IMG/VR virus record: IMGVR_UViG_3300032050_000181 | Location: 1 to 53,537 of that record | Length of the DNA stretch: 53,537 nucleotides | Strand: one strand, 5' to 3' | Origin: a virus | Part shown: positions 31,930 to 39,935 of the stretch, piece by piece | Position numbering within the stretch: the first letter of the stretch is position 1 | Layout of the letters: every line of letters starts with the position of its first letter | Notes under the pieces: generated by a model | The model's input: the letters and a program-made list of their open reading frames with translations, nothing else | What the model was told of the DNA's origin: nothing | The model's database searches: none | Position numbers and translations under genes: made by a program

Positions 31930-32196
31930 TTATTCTCCTGTAGATTCATCTATATTAGTTTCTTCTGCAGTTTGTTCTACAACTGGTTCTGCAGGTACTT
32001 CTTCAACCTTCAATTCAATTACTTGTTTTGGCGGTAAACCGTTCAATGTGTCGTAGCAGAATCCATCTGCTTCACACGCTGGGCGATTGCATTCAGGATT
32101 ATCCTTATTTGCAGGATCCTGACAAGGATATCTATATGTATCTTCACACCCAACAAGGGTAAATGACAAAGCAAAAAGTATAAGAGTATTTCTCAT
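31930..32196 (-). CDS. Small Cys-containing lipoprotein
   Basis: An 88-residue protein starting MRNTLILFALSFTLVGC, a lipoprotein signal with lipobox LVGC. The mature part has five further Cys in a short region (CQDP, CNRPACEADGFC), which could form disulphides in the periplasm, then an acidic Val/Glu/Pro tail. ATG at 32196 has GAGG four bases before it; the longer frame to 32313 would hide the signal. Next to holin-like and endolysin genes, it may be a lysis accessory or an exclusion lipoprotein. Confidence 0.78.
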   Translation of the reverse strand: MRNTLILFALSFTLVGCEDTYRYPCQDPANKDNPECNRPACEADGFCYDTLNGLPPKQVIELKVEEVPAEPVVEQTAEETNIDESTGE

Positions 32197-32203
32197 TTTT
32201 GCC

Positions 32204-32359
32204 TCATAACTTTGGTGGTTTTCTGCGTAAAATCTTTTTACCGATTCTCTTTTTAAGTTGTAACGCATAAACGTCAGATGGGTTCGTAAGAGACGGAACG
32301 CCACCTGCTGCAATTGATACTGCTGGTGCCTCTTCTTTTACTTTAATTCTCTTAGACAT
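32204..32359 (-). CDS. Small basic 51-residue protein
   Basis: A frame not obvious at first because it overlaps the upstream gene by 22 bases. MSKRIKVKEEA starts a basic protein with Lys/Arg clusters at both ends (KKRIGKKILRRKPPKL at the C-terminus) and a neutral centre. ATG at 32359 has an AGGAAG-like site upstream, and the stop is 7 bases before the next start. Tight packing supports it as real. The charge suggests nucleic-acid or head interaction; I know no family. Confidence 0.65.
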   Translation of the reverse strand: MSKRIKVKEEAPAVSIAAGGVPSLTNPSDVYALQLKKRIGKKILRRKPPKL

Positions 32360-32727
32360 TTTACCGCTTCCTGATCCAGACCAACATTACTTGATCGTAT
32401 ATGTTTACCGCGAATACCATAAATCGTTTCTGGCATAAAATTTAAAAACACCAAAAACGGTTTGATAATTTCGTAGTCTTTTTCATCCAACTTATAAAAT
32501 AAAATTCTTGTAGCACCTTCCACGCCGAACACATTATAAATCACAGTAATATGATTTAATATGAGACGACCTTTAAACTCACCCGAATCACGGTACTTTG
32601 TGATTAATCTTTTGATATACTGTATTCTGTTTAAGTCTTCTTCAAACTCACTAATTATAGCATTTGGTTTGCTATAACATTTCATAGCATATAATAAAAA
32701 ATTATCGTCATTCAAATTTTCAAACAT
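32338..32727 (-). CDS. Conserved-looking helical phage protein (129 residues)
   Basis: A 129-residue all-helical, soluble protein starting MFENLNDDNFLLYAMKCY. Segments such as NAIISEFEEDLNRIQYIKRL and LILNHITVIYNVFG, and the FLVFLNFMPETI helix, remind me of a T4-like phage protein family of unknown function (DUF7207-like). ATG at 32727 lies 5 bases after the upstream stop; an upstream TTG is possible. Its neighbours are structural genes, so a head or tail assembly role is possible but not shown. Confidence 0.7.
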   Translation of the reverse strand: MFENLNDDNFLLYAMKCYSKPNAIISEFEEDLNRIQYIKRLITKYRDSGEFKGRLILNHITVIYNVFGVEGATRILFYKLDEKDYEIIKPFLVFLNFMPETIYGIRGKHIRSSNVGLDQEAVKCLRELK

Positions 32728-32732
32728 ACGAC

Positions 32733-33128
32733 TTACCAACTTGTGTCGTCTGTTCTTCTCGTGCGCAATAAGAATGGAGAAATACCATAGTCAGTTGGAT
32801 TTTCATCTTCAGACTCAACTTCTTCAAGTTCATCATCATCTACGCCGAGTGCATCTAATTCGTCTTCATCGACGACGTTTGCATACACATCGTAACCTTG
32901 TGGGGTTAAGTCGTATGTGATATACAAGTAATGCCCAGTATAATCATTAGCACCATCTTTAAGTTCAAACAAGAACTCATCATCCCCCTTTAAATTTAAA
33001 GCAGGAAGGATGATTCCATGTTGACCTAAAGTCATTGCAATTGTATTGTGTGCAGTTGGTAGATCTAAAAATGGTTTTGCCAAAAATAGATCTAGATCTG
33101 CATTTAATTTATCAATCTCGTTTGTCAT
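32733..33128 (-). CDS. Acidic protein of unknown function
   Basis: A 131-residue protein. The N-terminal alpha/beta part (TAHNTIAMTLGQHGIILPAL near residues 25-44; HYLYITYDLTPQGYDVY near 66-82) is followed by a very acidic run (about 86-110, almost all Asp/Glu) and a short basic C-terminus ending TDDTSW. No known motif. It is between head-associated-looking proteins, so it may be a virion or assembly component. Confidence 0.62.
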   Translation of the reverse strand: MTNEIDKLNADLDLFLAKPFLDLPTAHNTIAMTLGQHGIILPALNLKGDDEFLFELKDGANDYTGHYLYITYDLTPQGYDVYANVVDEDELDALGVDDDELEEVESEDENPTDYGISPFLLRTRRTDDTSW

Positions 33129-33134
33129 TTACAA

Positions 33135-34463
33135 TTACTTCTTTTTCTTACCAAGTGGGTGAAACACTACTGGATCAGCTGGTTTCTTTGTCATTGTCTT
33201 GCCAGGTGCGCCGAGTTTCTCACGAACCTTTTCGCGCAACTCTGCTTCGCCAAGTTTGACACCACGAGCATGTAATACATCTTTACGAGTAATCAAATGC
33301 TTTGGGTGAGCCTTTGCAGCCAATTGTTTTTCTTTTGGCGTTTTTGGTACTGTGCCAGCCTTCGCTTCGCTCATTTCGGCAAACTTCTTATCAACGTCGC
33401 TATACTGATCTTTTGCAACAACAGAAACTTCATGGGCTTCTTTGTCTGTGAGCGTTGGAACGCGATCCTTTACGAACTCTGGGCTGAGCATTTTTGGCTC
33501 GCCTGGTGGAATGAACTTCCATGGCTTACCGCTGACTGTTGTTCCAGAGAAGTAGCGAACTTCTTCGTCAACTTTAGTTGAACCTTTTTTACTTACTGCA
33601 GCAGTCACTTTCGGAGTCATATCAACTTTTGGTTGTAACCCAGAATGATCTAAACGGCGAACTTTACCTCTAATAGAAGAAAGATCTTTGTTTAAATTTT
33701 TTGTCGAAACTGCACCGAATGCTTTCTTCCAATCTTTTGCACCTTCTTCGACTTCTTCAACTTCTTCCTTCATGTCTTTCTTTTTCATTCTCATAAGATT
33801 ATCATGAAATGCTGAAGCCTTAACTGGATCAGTTTTTGCAAGTTTGTCAAAGATCTTTTTGTTGTTCTTGTCAACATCAGTCTCTGTACCCAAACGCCAC
33901 TCTGCTCGCCAGTGATATGGCTTGAGTTTCTTTTGGGTTTCATCGAGTTCGAGTTCTTCTTTCTTTATTGCTCGAACATAACTAGTGTCCATGTGTTTGG
34001 TTGGAGAAAAACCAATATCTTTATTGAATCCCTTGACGCCTGGTGCACCTGTGATTTTGCGACGCTCTTTTGCTGCTACAGCAAGACGATCTCTAAAATC
34101 TGATGCCGAGAACGACCCTGGTCGGACTCTGACATTTGATTTCCTAGGCAAACCCCTTTCAACATCAACAATACGAACTGCTTCGTCTGTTTGTTCGACT
34201 TCTTCGTCTAGATCTTCTTCGCCTTCCATATAGTTGGCGGCAGTAAGAACATAGTCTTCAGCAAGAGTAATCTTGCTCTGAACCCACTCAGGTAAGTTGG
34301 TGTCATCTTCTAGCATGTCATGCAATCTCTGAGCATTTGTAATAATGCTCTTCAATTGTGACTTTGCCATGTCACCTTCGTAGTCGTACTCGCGTTCGTC
34401 TTTTTCTTCAACGAAATGTGTTTTGACGAGTAGATTTAAAAATGTATCTTTATATGAACTCAT
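33135..34463 (-). CDS. Putative head-associated protein with acidic connectors
   Basis: A 442-residue protein with no signal peptide. The N-terminus holds SQLKSIITNAQRLHDML and LPEWVQSKITLAEDYVLTA (about 35-70), helices I associate with head-region proteins of T4-like aquatic phages. The rest alternates basic segments with acidic connectors (DEEVEQTDEAV, LELDET, KEEVEEVEEG, KVDEEV). The same connector style marks the 820-residue protein three genes upstream. It is likely a scaffold or internal head protein processed by a prohead protease. Function inferred. Confidence 0.65.
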   Translation of the reverse strand: MSSYKDTFLNLLVKTHFVEEKDEREYDYEGDMAKSQLKSIITNAQRLHDMLEDDTNLPEWVQSKITLAEDYVLTAANYMEGEEDLDEEVEQTDEAVRIVDVERGLPRKSNVRVRPGSFSASDFRDRLAVAAKERRKITGAPGVKGFNKDIGFSPTKHMDTSYVRAIKKEELELDETQKKLKPYHWRAEWRLGTETDVDKNNKKIFDKLAKTDPVKASAFHDNLMRMKKKDMKEEVEEVEEGAKDWKKAFGAVSTKNLNKDLSSIRGKVRRLDHSGLQPKVDMTPKVTAAVSKKGSTKVDEEVRYFSGTTVSGKPWKFIPPGEPKMLSPEFVKDRVPTLTDKEAHEVSVVAKDQYSDVDKKFAEMSEAKAGTVPKTPKEKQLAAKAHPKHLITRKDVLHARGVKLGEAELREKVREKLGAPGKTMTKKPADPVVFHPLGKKKK

Positions 34464-34464
34464 T

Positions 34465-35400
34465 TTACTTACCTTTTCTTTTTACTAGTAGGTTTTTGAG
34501 AGCAGCACGAGCGAGGCTGCGTGCACGACGTTGTCCTGCTGGGCGCTTTCCTGCAGGTAATGTTGACTTTGCAACAACTGGACCACCAAGAACTTCTTGT
34601 GCTTTGAGGCGACTTGTTTCTTCGCGATCAGTAGCAATGTCTTTCATTCTACCTTCTTTGAGTTTTGCTTTTTTTGCCGCTGCAAGATAAAGACCATAAG
34701 AAGTGCCAGCTTGTCGCTTTTTTGCTCTGTCTTCTAGTTCTTGCGCTCTTCTTTCGGCATCAAACTTTTGCTGCGCTCTTTTGACATATGGCTTCATTGG
34801 TTCGTGCGATTCAGCAAATTGCTTTGAGTATTTTGATTGAAGATCTCTCTTTAGATCTGCAGCATGTCCTGCAGCCTGACTGCGGCTGTGTGCTGATGGC
34901 ATGCTTGCGTAAGCAGTTGCCGTTTCTCGGCTCTTTCCTTTACTTGCAACACCCTTGATCAATTGTCTCTTTAAATTTGCAATTCTCTTTTCTTTTGCAT
35001 CCATCTCTTCACCCAAACGATAACCCTTAATTGGCATACCTGCGCGTGCCATTGAAATTGGATTGTCGTGCTCGGCGCCAAGTGGTTCACCACCGAATGC
35101 TCTGCGAAGTTTAAATTCTTTATTGCGAGCATTACGCTTTTCTACGGCTCTCCTAATCAATTCAATGCGATCAACTTTCTTTGGCTCAGCAGCCTTTGCT
35201 TTTGCTTTGTTGATTACAGCGACATCTTTCTTGGCTTGAGCGGCGCTCTTTTGTTCGCCTTCATAACCACCGCTCTTTAAGAAAGCCTGAAACTTTGGAT
35301 TTTTCGCATGTACTTTCTTTAACTTGCTCTTGAGCGCTTCAGAACCAGAAGTAAAAACTTTGTGCCAAGCAGCATTTTCGTCTAAATTTTCGATTTCCAT
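34465..35400 (-). CDS. Basic protein of unknown function, probably head-associated
   Basis: A 311-residue, strongly basic, mostly helical protein (AQAKKDVAVINKAKAKA, RAVEKRNARNKEFKLRR, SLARAALKNLLVKRKGK at the end). It has no Cys-rich or enzymatic motif, membrane part or signal. High Lys/Arg/Ala content resembles DNA-condensing or internal head proteins. The stop is one base before the next ATG, so it is coupled to the 442-residue gene. Confidence 0.62.
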   Translation of the reverse strand: MEIENLDENAAWHKVFTSGSEALKSKLKKVHAKNPKFQAFLKSGGYEGEQKSAAQAKKDVAVINKAKAKAAEPKKVDRIELIRRAVEKRNARNKEFKLRRAFGGEPLGAEHDNPISMARAGMPIKGYRLGEEMDAKEKRIANLKRQLIKGVASKGKSRETATAYASMPSAHSRSQAAGHAADLKRDLQSKYSKQFAESHEPMKPYVKRAQQKFDAERRAQELEDRAKKRQAGTSYGLYLAAAKKAKLKEGRMKDIATDREETSRLKAQEVLGGPVVAKSTLPAGKRPAGQRRARSLARAALKNLLVKRKGK

Positions 35401-35421
35401 GCGATTATCCTCAGTAACTAA

Positions 35422-35955
35422 TTAAACGCCTTTGAGCGTTGTAGCAACTTTCCAATTTAACTTGGAAAATGCTTCGATGTTATTTTGCAAAAAATTTGAG
35501 AAACCAATTTCGCCAGCGGCTTCTGCTGCAGCGTATACGGTTTTCAATTCACGAACTAGTTTTGATAGTTCGTCGTTTAGATTTGCAAGCATCTGACGTG
35601 GCTCGAGCATTGCTGAAGTGTCTTCAACAACTGAAGATTTACGAGCAAGAGTTGCTGGTGAGAGCATTACATATCCGCCGAGAATACGAATGTGCTCAGC
35701 ATGATTATCTACTGTGCCGTAAAGACCTTCGTAAACTTCACCAAATAGTGCGTGGTATTGTGGGAAGTTTGCGCCGTCGATGTTTAGGTGATAGGTATGT
35801 GCCTTCAAATAAACGCCGAAAATGTCAACAAGAGCCTTGTCAGCCATGCTTACAAGACCTGCTTTTTGAACTTCAACGTCTTCTTTTAGTTTCGTAGCCA
35901 TAACAGCCTTCGCTGCGCCAGCCACTGAAAGTAATGATTTATCCTTAATGAACAT
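35422..35955 (-). CDS. Dps-like ferritin-family protein
   Basis: A 177-residue four-helix-bundle protein of the Dps type. The ferroxidase signature is intact in spacing: His56 (YHLNIDG), His68 (PQYHALFGEVYEGL), Asp83 and Glu87 (VDNHAEHIR). The 12-15-4 gaps equal those of E. coli Dps (His51, His63, Asp78, Glu82). Dps proteins oxidise and store iron at dimer interfaces and protect DNA from peroxide and iron damage. Here it stands in the probable head-protein block. It may shield phage DNA in the cell or be packaged; which is not shown. AGGAG before ATG at 35955. Confidence 0.87.
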   Translation of the reverse strand: MFIKDKSLLSVAGAAKAVMATKLKEDVEVQKAGLVSMADKALVDIFGVYLKAHTYHLNIDGANFPQYHALFGEVYEGLYGTVDNHAEHIRILGGYVMLSPATLARKSSVVEDTSAMLEPRQMLANLNDELSKLVRELKTVYAAAEAAGEIGFSNFLQNNIEAFSKLNWKVATTLKGV

Positions 35956-35983
35956 TATAGTTTACTCCTGGTTAGGTACGTTA

Positions 35984-35991
35984 TATTTATT
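35984..35991 (-). promoter_or_regulatory. Possible T4-late-like box before the Dps gene
   Basis: AATAAATA on the minus strand overlaps the stop codon of the 820-residue gene and lies 29 bases before the Dps ATG, with AGGAG in between. This is the same arrangement as at 39928-39935. Confidence 0.45.
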
Positions 35992-38449
35992 TGTCGCCAA
36001 ATTCACGCTCAAATGCCTCGTTGACATCTACTGACTCACGACGCAAATCCTTATCGGCTGTGTGGTAGGTTTTGCCCTTTGTAATATAGGAATTTACACG
36101 AGCATGACCCCACTGCTGTGGCGTGGTTCCTGGACGATGTCCAGAATTCCAAGCCGCAACGCCACGATTATAAACCTTTCTTAAAGTGCCAAGCGAAATG
36201 CCCGACTTTCTCGCTTTATCGGCAAGTGACTTACCTGCTGATTCTTCCATCGTGCCCATTGCGGCTTGATGAATATGGCGATTTTGATGATGAATTACAC
36301 GAGTATCGCGAATGCGCCGCTCACGTTCTGTCTTTTTAGTAATTGCAGCATTATCAGTCATTTGCTCAGCAACGCGTGGCAATTCACGATAGGCTTTTGC
36401 TAATCCCTTTGAAGGAAGTTTCTTTGCAGCCTCACGACCCATTTGTAGTGCAGATCCACCAAATCGAACTTTACCGCTGATTGCTGCATTCACGCCAGCC
36501 TGACGCAATACCTTTTTCTTGGCTTCTGCGTTTGCTTTATTGCGTTCATCAATTTGTTCTACGCTTTCATATGCAGCAACTGTATGACGGTGAATGACTG
36601 GTCCTGTTTGTTGAGGTTTCGCGACTCGCGTTTGTCTTTCAATAGTTGAGAATACAGCGCGCATATGTTTGTGGCTAACTGCTGGTTTCTTTTTTGCAAC
36701 AGGTTTCTTTCGTAGAAAGGATAAGAAACCTTCAAATTGTTCGACTTCTTCGTTTGTCTTAGCGACTTGTTTTTTATCATATTCTTTGCGAGCCTGAGTC
36801 AGCATTTCCTCGCCACGCTTACGGCTGGCATCGCTTGCAGTTTTTTCTCTGTCAAATGCGCGTTGTAATTTGACGGCTGCACTCATGCGCTTTGAGCCTT
36901 CATCCACTTGCTCGGCTTCTTCTTTCATTTGATTAATGTATGATTTGAATTTGTCAGCAACAGTATCCCCTTTATGTCTGCTTATGTTGACAGACTTACC
37001 ATGCAAACTACCACGGACTGTGTCATCGTCCTTGTCATGTTCTAGCCAGCCAACTTCTTTATTTCCAACAGAGACACTAAAGTGCCGCATCATTGGGTTT
37101 GCTCTTGAGCCTTTGAATACAGGAGACTCTTTAGGCTCAATTTTATATCCACGAGCCTCATCCACTTGCTCGACTTCTTCAAAATGAGCCTTCATGTGTG
37201 CTTCGGTGTCTTTCTTGGTTTGATTTGGACCAAGACCACCAAGTTTTGTCATGCGGCGAATATATTTTTTAGAAGCGGCAGCTGCACGAGCATTCTTATC
37301 TCGATTCAAGAAGTTCTTGACATCAGATGATTTTGGGCGAGCGGCTGCTTCATAATCGAAGCGCATGTTGGCTTCATCAACCTGCTCGACTTCTTCTTTT
37401 ACTTTTTTATATTGTTTTTGCAATATTTTCAATGCACCTGATTTAACTTCATCGCGTTTAACTGGATTCGCTTTTTTTCCTAATGCTAATCCTTCAGCAC
37501 CACGACTTGAAGATGGTTGAGATTTATCCATTTCATCGAGTGCAACTTCATGTAAGCGAACGTTGCTTACATGTGTTTTAAATATTGGGTAATAGTCATC
37601 ACCACGACCTAGTGTACTGCGCTTATAATCGCTGCGGAAATAAACATGACCACCTTCAACCTTTTCAACTTTACCAGTATTTTGACCACCTTTAATAGTT
37701 GAAATGTGATCGCCGACCTTTGGTTTATAATCTGCCATCTTTTCTTCACCCATATGTTTGAAGTATTGAACTTGTCTTTCGCGCTTCATTGCGCCAGCCT
37801 TTGTGTCATAAGTTCCAAGATTGCGTCCAGTCTTTTTAGAAACAAGACGAAACTTACCATCAACCTTTACGATTGTTTCATCTAACTCTACGGACTCGTC
37901 CATTTTTGGACTGATTCCTTTATATTCTCTTTTAACACCTTCGCCGTCCCAATAAGCGCAGCACATTCTTTCTGTCACAAAGTCATGAATGTCCTCGTGA
38001 TTGCAATATGCTTTTATCTTAACAACTGCCTTTCCTGGCAATGTAACAAGATCAGCATGTTTAGACATTTCAACGTATGCTTCGTTTGGCGCTTTCAATC
38101 CACCATATTCGTTCAATTCGCTCTTGTCGACTGGCTTCTCTGATTCCTTTACCCAGTGAATACAGTTAGCGCAATTTGTTCCTTCAATCTTTTCTGGTGC
38201 ACCTTCAACAACAATACCAATTTGTTCACCGAACATTTTATGAAAACGTTTTGTGTATTTGCTTGGTTTTGTTTTTGCTGTTGCATCACCAGGTGCAGGT
38301 TTGTATGCGCGTGGATCGCTGTCGGAAAGTTTTGCTGCCTTTTTCCAATGCGCAGCACGAGCCTTTGCAGTAGATTTACTTAAACCTGCCACATACTTCT
38401 TTGGCAATCCTGATTCTTTATCTTTTGCAACAGGAGGAAACTTTTTCAT
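35987..38449 (-). CDS. Segmented polyprotein-like protein with DUF5872-like start
   Basis: An 820-residue protein. The N-terminus (PPVAKDKESGLPKKYVAGL, then TAKARAAHWKK, residues 4-37) matches my memory of DUF5872. Next is a Cys-rich domain (NCANCIHW, AYCNHEDIHDF, RMCCAYWDG; about 90-170) that could bind Fe-S or zinc. The rest is a chain of basic segments joined by acidic connectors: VELDET, EEVEQVDEA twice, EEAEQVDEG, EEVEQFEG, ESVEQIDER, ESVDVNEA. Several resemble T4 gp21 prohead-protease sites ((L/I)xE). It may be cut into internal head peptides. ATG at 38449 overlaps the upstream stop (ATGA). Confidence 0.7.
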   Translation of the reverse strand: MKKFPPVAKDKESGLPKKYVAGLSKSTAKARAAHWKKAAKLSDSDPRAYKPAPGDATAKTKPSKYTKRFHKMFGEQIGIVVEGAPEKIEGTNCANCIHWVKESEKPVDKSELNEYGGLKAPNEAYVEMSKHADLVTLPGKAVVKIKAYCNHEDIHDFVTERMCCAYWDGEGVKREYKGISPKMDESVELDETIVKVDGKFRLVSKKTGRNLGTYDTKAGAMKRERQVQYFKHMGEEKMADYKPKVGDHISTIKGGQNTGKVEKVEGGHVYFRSDYKRSTLGRGDDYYPIFKTHVSNVRLHEVALDEMDKSQPSSSRGAEGLALGKKANPVKRDEVKSGALKILQKQYKKVKEEVEQVDEANMRFDYEAAARPKSSDVKNFLNRDKNARAAAASKKYIRRMTKLGGLGPNQTKKDTEAHMKAHFEEVEQVDEARGYKIEPKESPVFKGSRANPMMRHFSVSVGNKEVGWLEHDKDDDTVRGSLHGKSVNISRHKGDTVADKFKSYINQMKEEAEQVDEGSKRMSAAVKLQRAFDREKTASDASRKRGEEMLTQARKEYDKKQVAKTNEEVEQFEGFLSFLRKKPVAKKKPAVSHKHMRAVFSTIERQTRVAKPQQTGPVIHRHTVAAYESVEQIDERNKANAEAKKKVLRQAGVNAAISGKVRFGGSALQMGREAAKKLPSKGLAKAYRELPRVAEQMTDNAAITKKTERERRIRDTRVIHHQNRHIHQAAMGTMEESAGKSLADKARKSGISLGTLRKVYNRGVAAWNSGHRPGTTPQQWGHARVNSYITKGKTYHTADKDLRRESVDVNEAFEREFGDK

Positions 38450-39900
38450 TTGCTTTCTTCTTGTATTGCTGTTGTCGTTAAACCAATTCCACCTGATGGT
38501 ACTGCGCCCATGCGACCATCAAAGTAACTGCTCATTCCCATTCTTGCGACAGAAAGAGGAGAGATATCTTTCAATTTCTTTTTCTTAGACTTCTTATTTT
38601 CTTCTTCGCCAATGGTTGGCTCAGCAGACCTGGCAACGGCAATGCCGCCCCCTCTTGCATCTCCCTGACTACTTTCAAGGGGATTCTGTTCCTTTCGACG
38701 AATATTTTTCTTTTTATCTTCGTCAGCACTTGTTTCAGCTTCCGCATAACTCTTGACATCATTTGTGACCTGTCCTGGTGTTAAGTGCTTCATAAAATTT
38801 GAAGCATCGTTTGTCCCTGCTTCCAAAACTCTTTCATCTAAAAATCTTTCAACACCTTCTGACAATTCACGAAGCCATCCGCCAATTTCTGCTTTGCGGC
38901 TTTCTTCTGCAATAATAATATTTTCTGAATTGTCATAGATGAAGAATGTTTTAAATTCTTCAAAAAATGCATTCATGTTCTTTAGTGATTCATCGTAACG
39001 ATTCTTACGAACTTCTTCATTAAATGTTTTCGAACCTTTCATCAAACGGAAGTTATTACGATTGCGCGAAACTTCATCTGATGTATAAACGAAAACCATG
39101 GCAGTATCATAACCCATGGCTTCTAAAATTGTTTTTGCAATTTCAATCTTTCCTTTATTTTCGGCAGTACCGTTAATAATTACAGAAGGATAATCTTCTA
39201 GTTCAAGAAGATTCTTTTGTTCTAAAATTGCTTTATGCAGTTTATCTAAACTTAATTCAATTAAATTATGTTCATTGAATACAGAATGAATCAAGAAATC
39301 TTTACCGCTTCCTGGTCCACCAACAAGAAATACTGCTTTATAACTTTCTTTGAGTTTAGTCATTCCTGCTTTTACCTTATCGTGTAGTTCAGCGCCTAAT
39401 TTTTTATCTTTATAATGAGATATGAAATCATTACGTTTGCCTGACGAAACCAAACCGCGAAGTTTTGAGGCTGACATACCCTCCGCACCTTCTGAGTCTG
39501 GATCACGATGTCCTGCAGAAACAACTTCAACTTTCTTAATTTTTGGGAATTCTTTTGCGCGATATTTGTTTAGTAATTCGTGATATTCTGGAACGCGATC
39601 TGAGCCTGCAATTAGGGTAACGTGAGTATGCCCCTTACTTTCCAAATGCTGCATTGCATGAATAAGAGTACGAACCTTTGAATTTGAAACGACGTTTGCT
39701 TTTGGAAACAAACGACGCATCGCTGAAACTTTATCGTCGTGGGATAGCGGATTGCTACGACTATCTTGAGTGTGTGTAGGGAAAATGTAGTGAGCGCCGC
39801 CTGTTTTTTCGGCGTGCTCCATTGCGGAGTTTACTACTTTACCGTGACCTTCTTCTGTTGGAGGGTTAAAACGACCCCACACTAGTGTTGCTTTACTCAT
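38446..39900 (-). CDS. Nucleotidyltransferase fused to a P-loop kinase
   Basis: A 484-residue bifunctional-looking protein. N-terminal half: a cytidylyltransferase/NMNAT-like domain with GRFNPPTEEGH (9-19), AGSDRVPEYH near 105, and SASKLR for the second signature. The HxGH-type motif has one extra residue here. C-terminal half: a P-loop kinase with GGPGSGKD near residue 195 and FVYTSDEVSRNRNN later (zeta-toxin or PNK-like). The last 100 residues are polar. It could work in NAD/nucleotide metabolism or nucleic-acid end healing, next to a ligase-like protein. ATG at 39900 is preferred over a TTG at 39921. Confidence 0.78.
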   Translation of the reverse strand: MSKATLVWGRFNPPTEEGHGKVVNSAMEHAEKTGGAHYIFPTHTQDSRSNPLSHDDKVSAMRRLFPKANVVSNSKVRTLIHAMQHLESKGHTHVTLIAGSDRVPEYHELLNKYRAKEFPKIKKVEVVSAGHRDPDSEGAEGMSASKLRGLVSSGKRNDFISHYKDKKLGAELHDKVKAGMTKLKESYKAVFLVGGPGSGKDFLIHSVFNEHNLIELSLDKLHKAILEQKNLLELEDYPSVIINGTAENKGKIEIAKTILEAMGYDTAMVFVYTSDEVSRNRNNFRLMKGSKTFNEEVRKNRYDESLKNMNAFFEEFKTFFIYDNSENIIIAEESRKAEIGGWLRELSEGVERFLDERVLEAGTNDASNFMKHLTPGQVTNDVKSYAEAETSADEDKKKNIRRKEQNPLESSQGDARGGGIAVARSAEPTIGEEENKKSKKKKLKDISPLSVARMGMSSYFDGRMGAVPSGGIGLTTTAIQEESK

Positions 39901-39927
39901 AGTTTTACCATCTGTTGGCAATAAGAT

Positions 39928-39935
39928 TATTTATT
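39928..39935 (-). promoter_or_regulatory. Possible T4-late-like box before the nucleotidyltransferase-kinase gene
   Basis: AATAAATA on the minus strand overlaps the TAA stop of the ligase-like gene (39931-39933) and lies 28 bases before the ATG at 39900. Confidence 0.45.

Noticed and set aside
39901-39921. Upstream TTG start for the nucleotidyltransferase-kinase
   Set aside because: It adds seven residues with no better ribosome site; ATG at 39900 fits the usual domain start. Similar upstream TTG or GTG extensions at 4423, 13372, 32739 and 41945 were rejected for the same reason.
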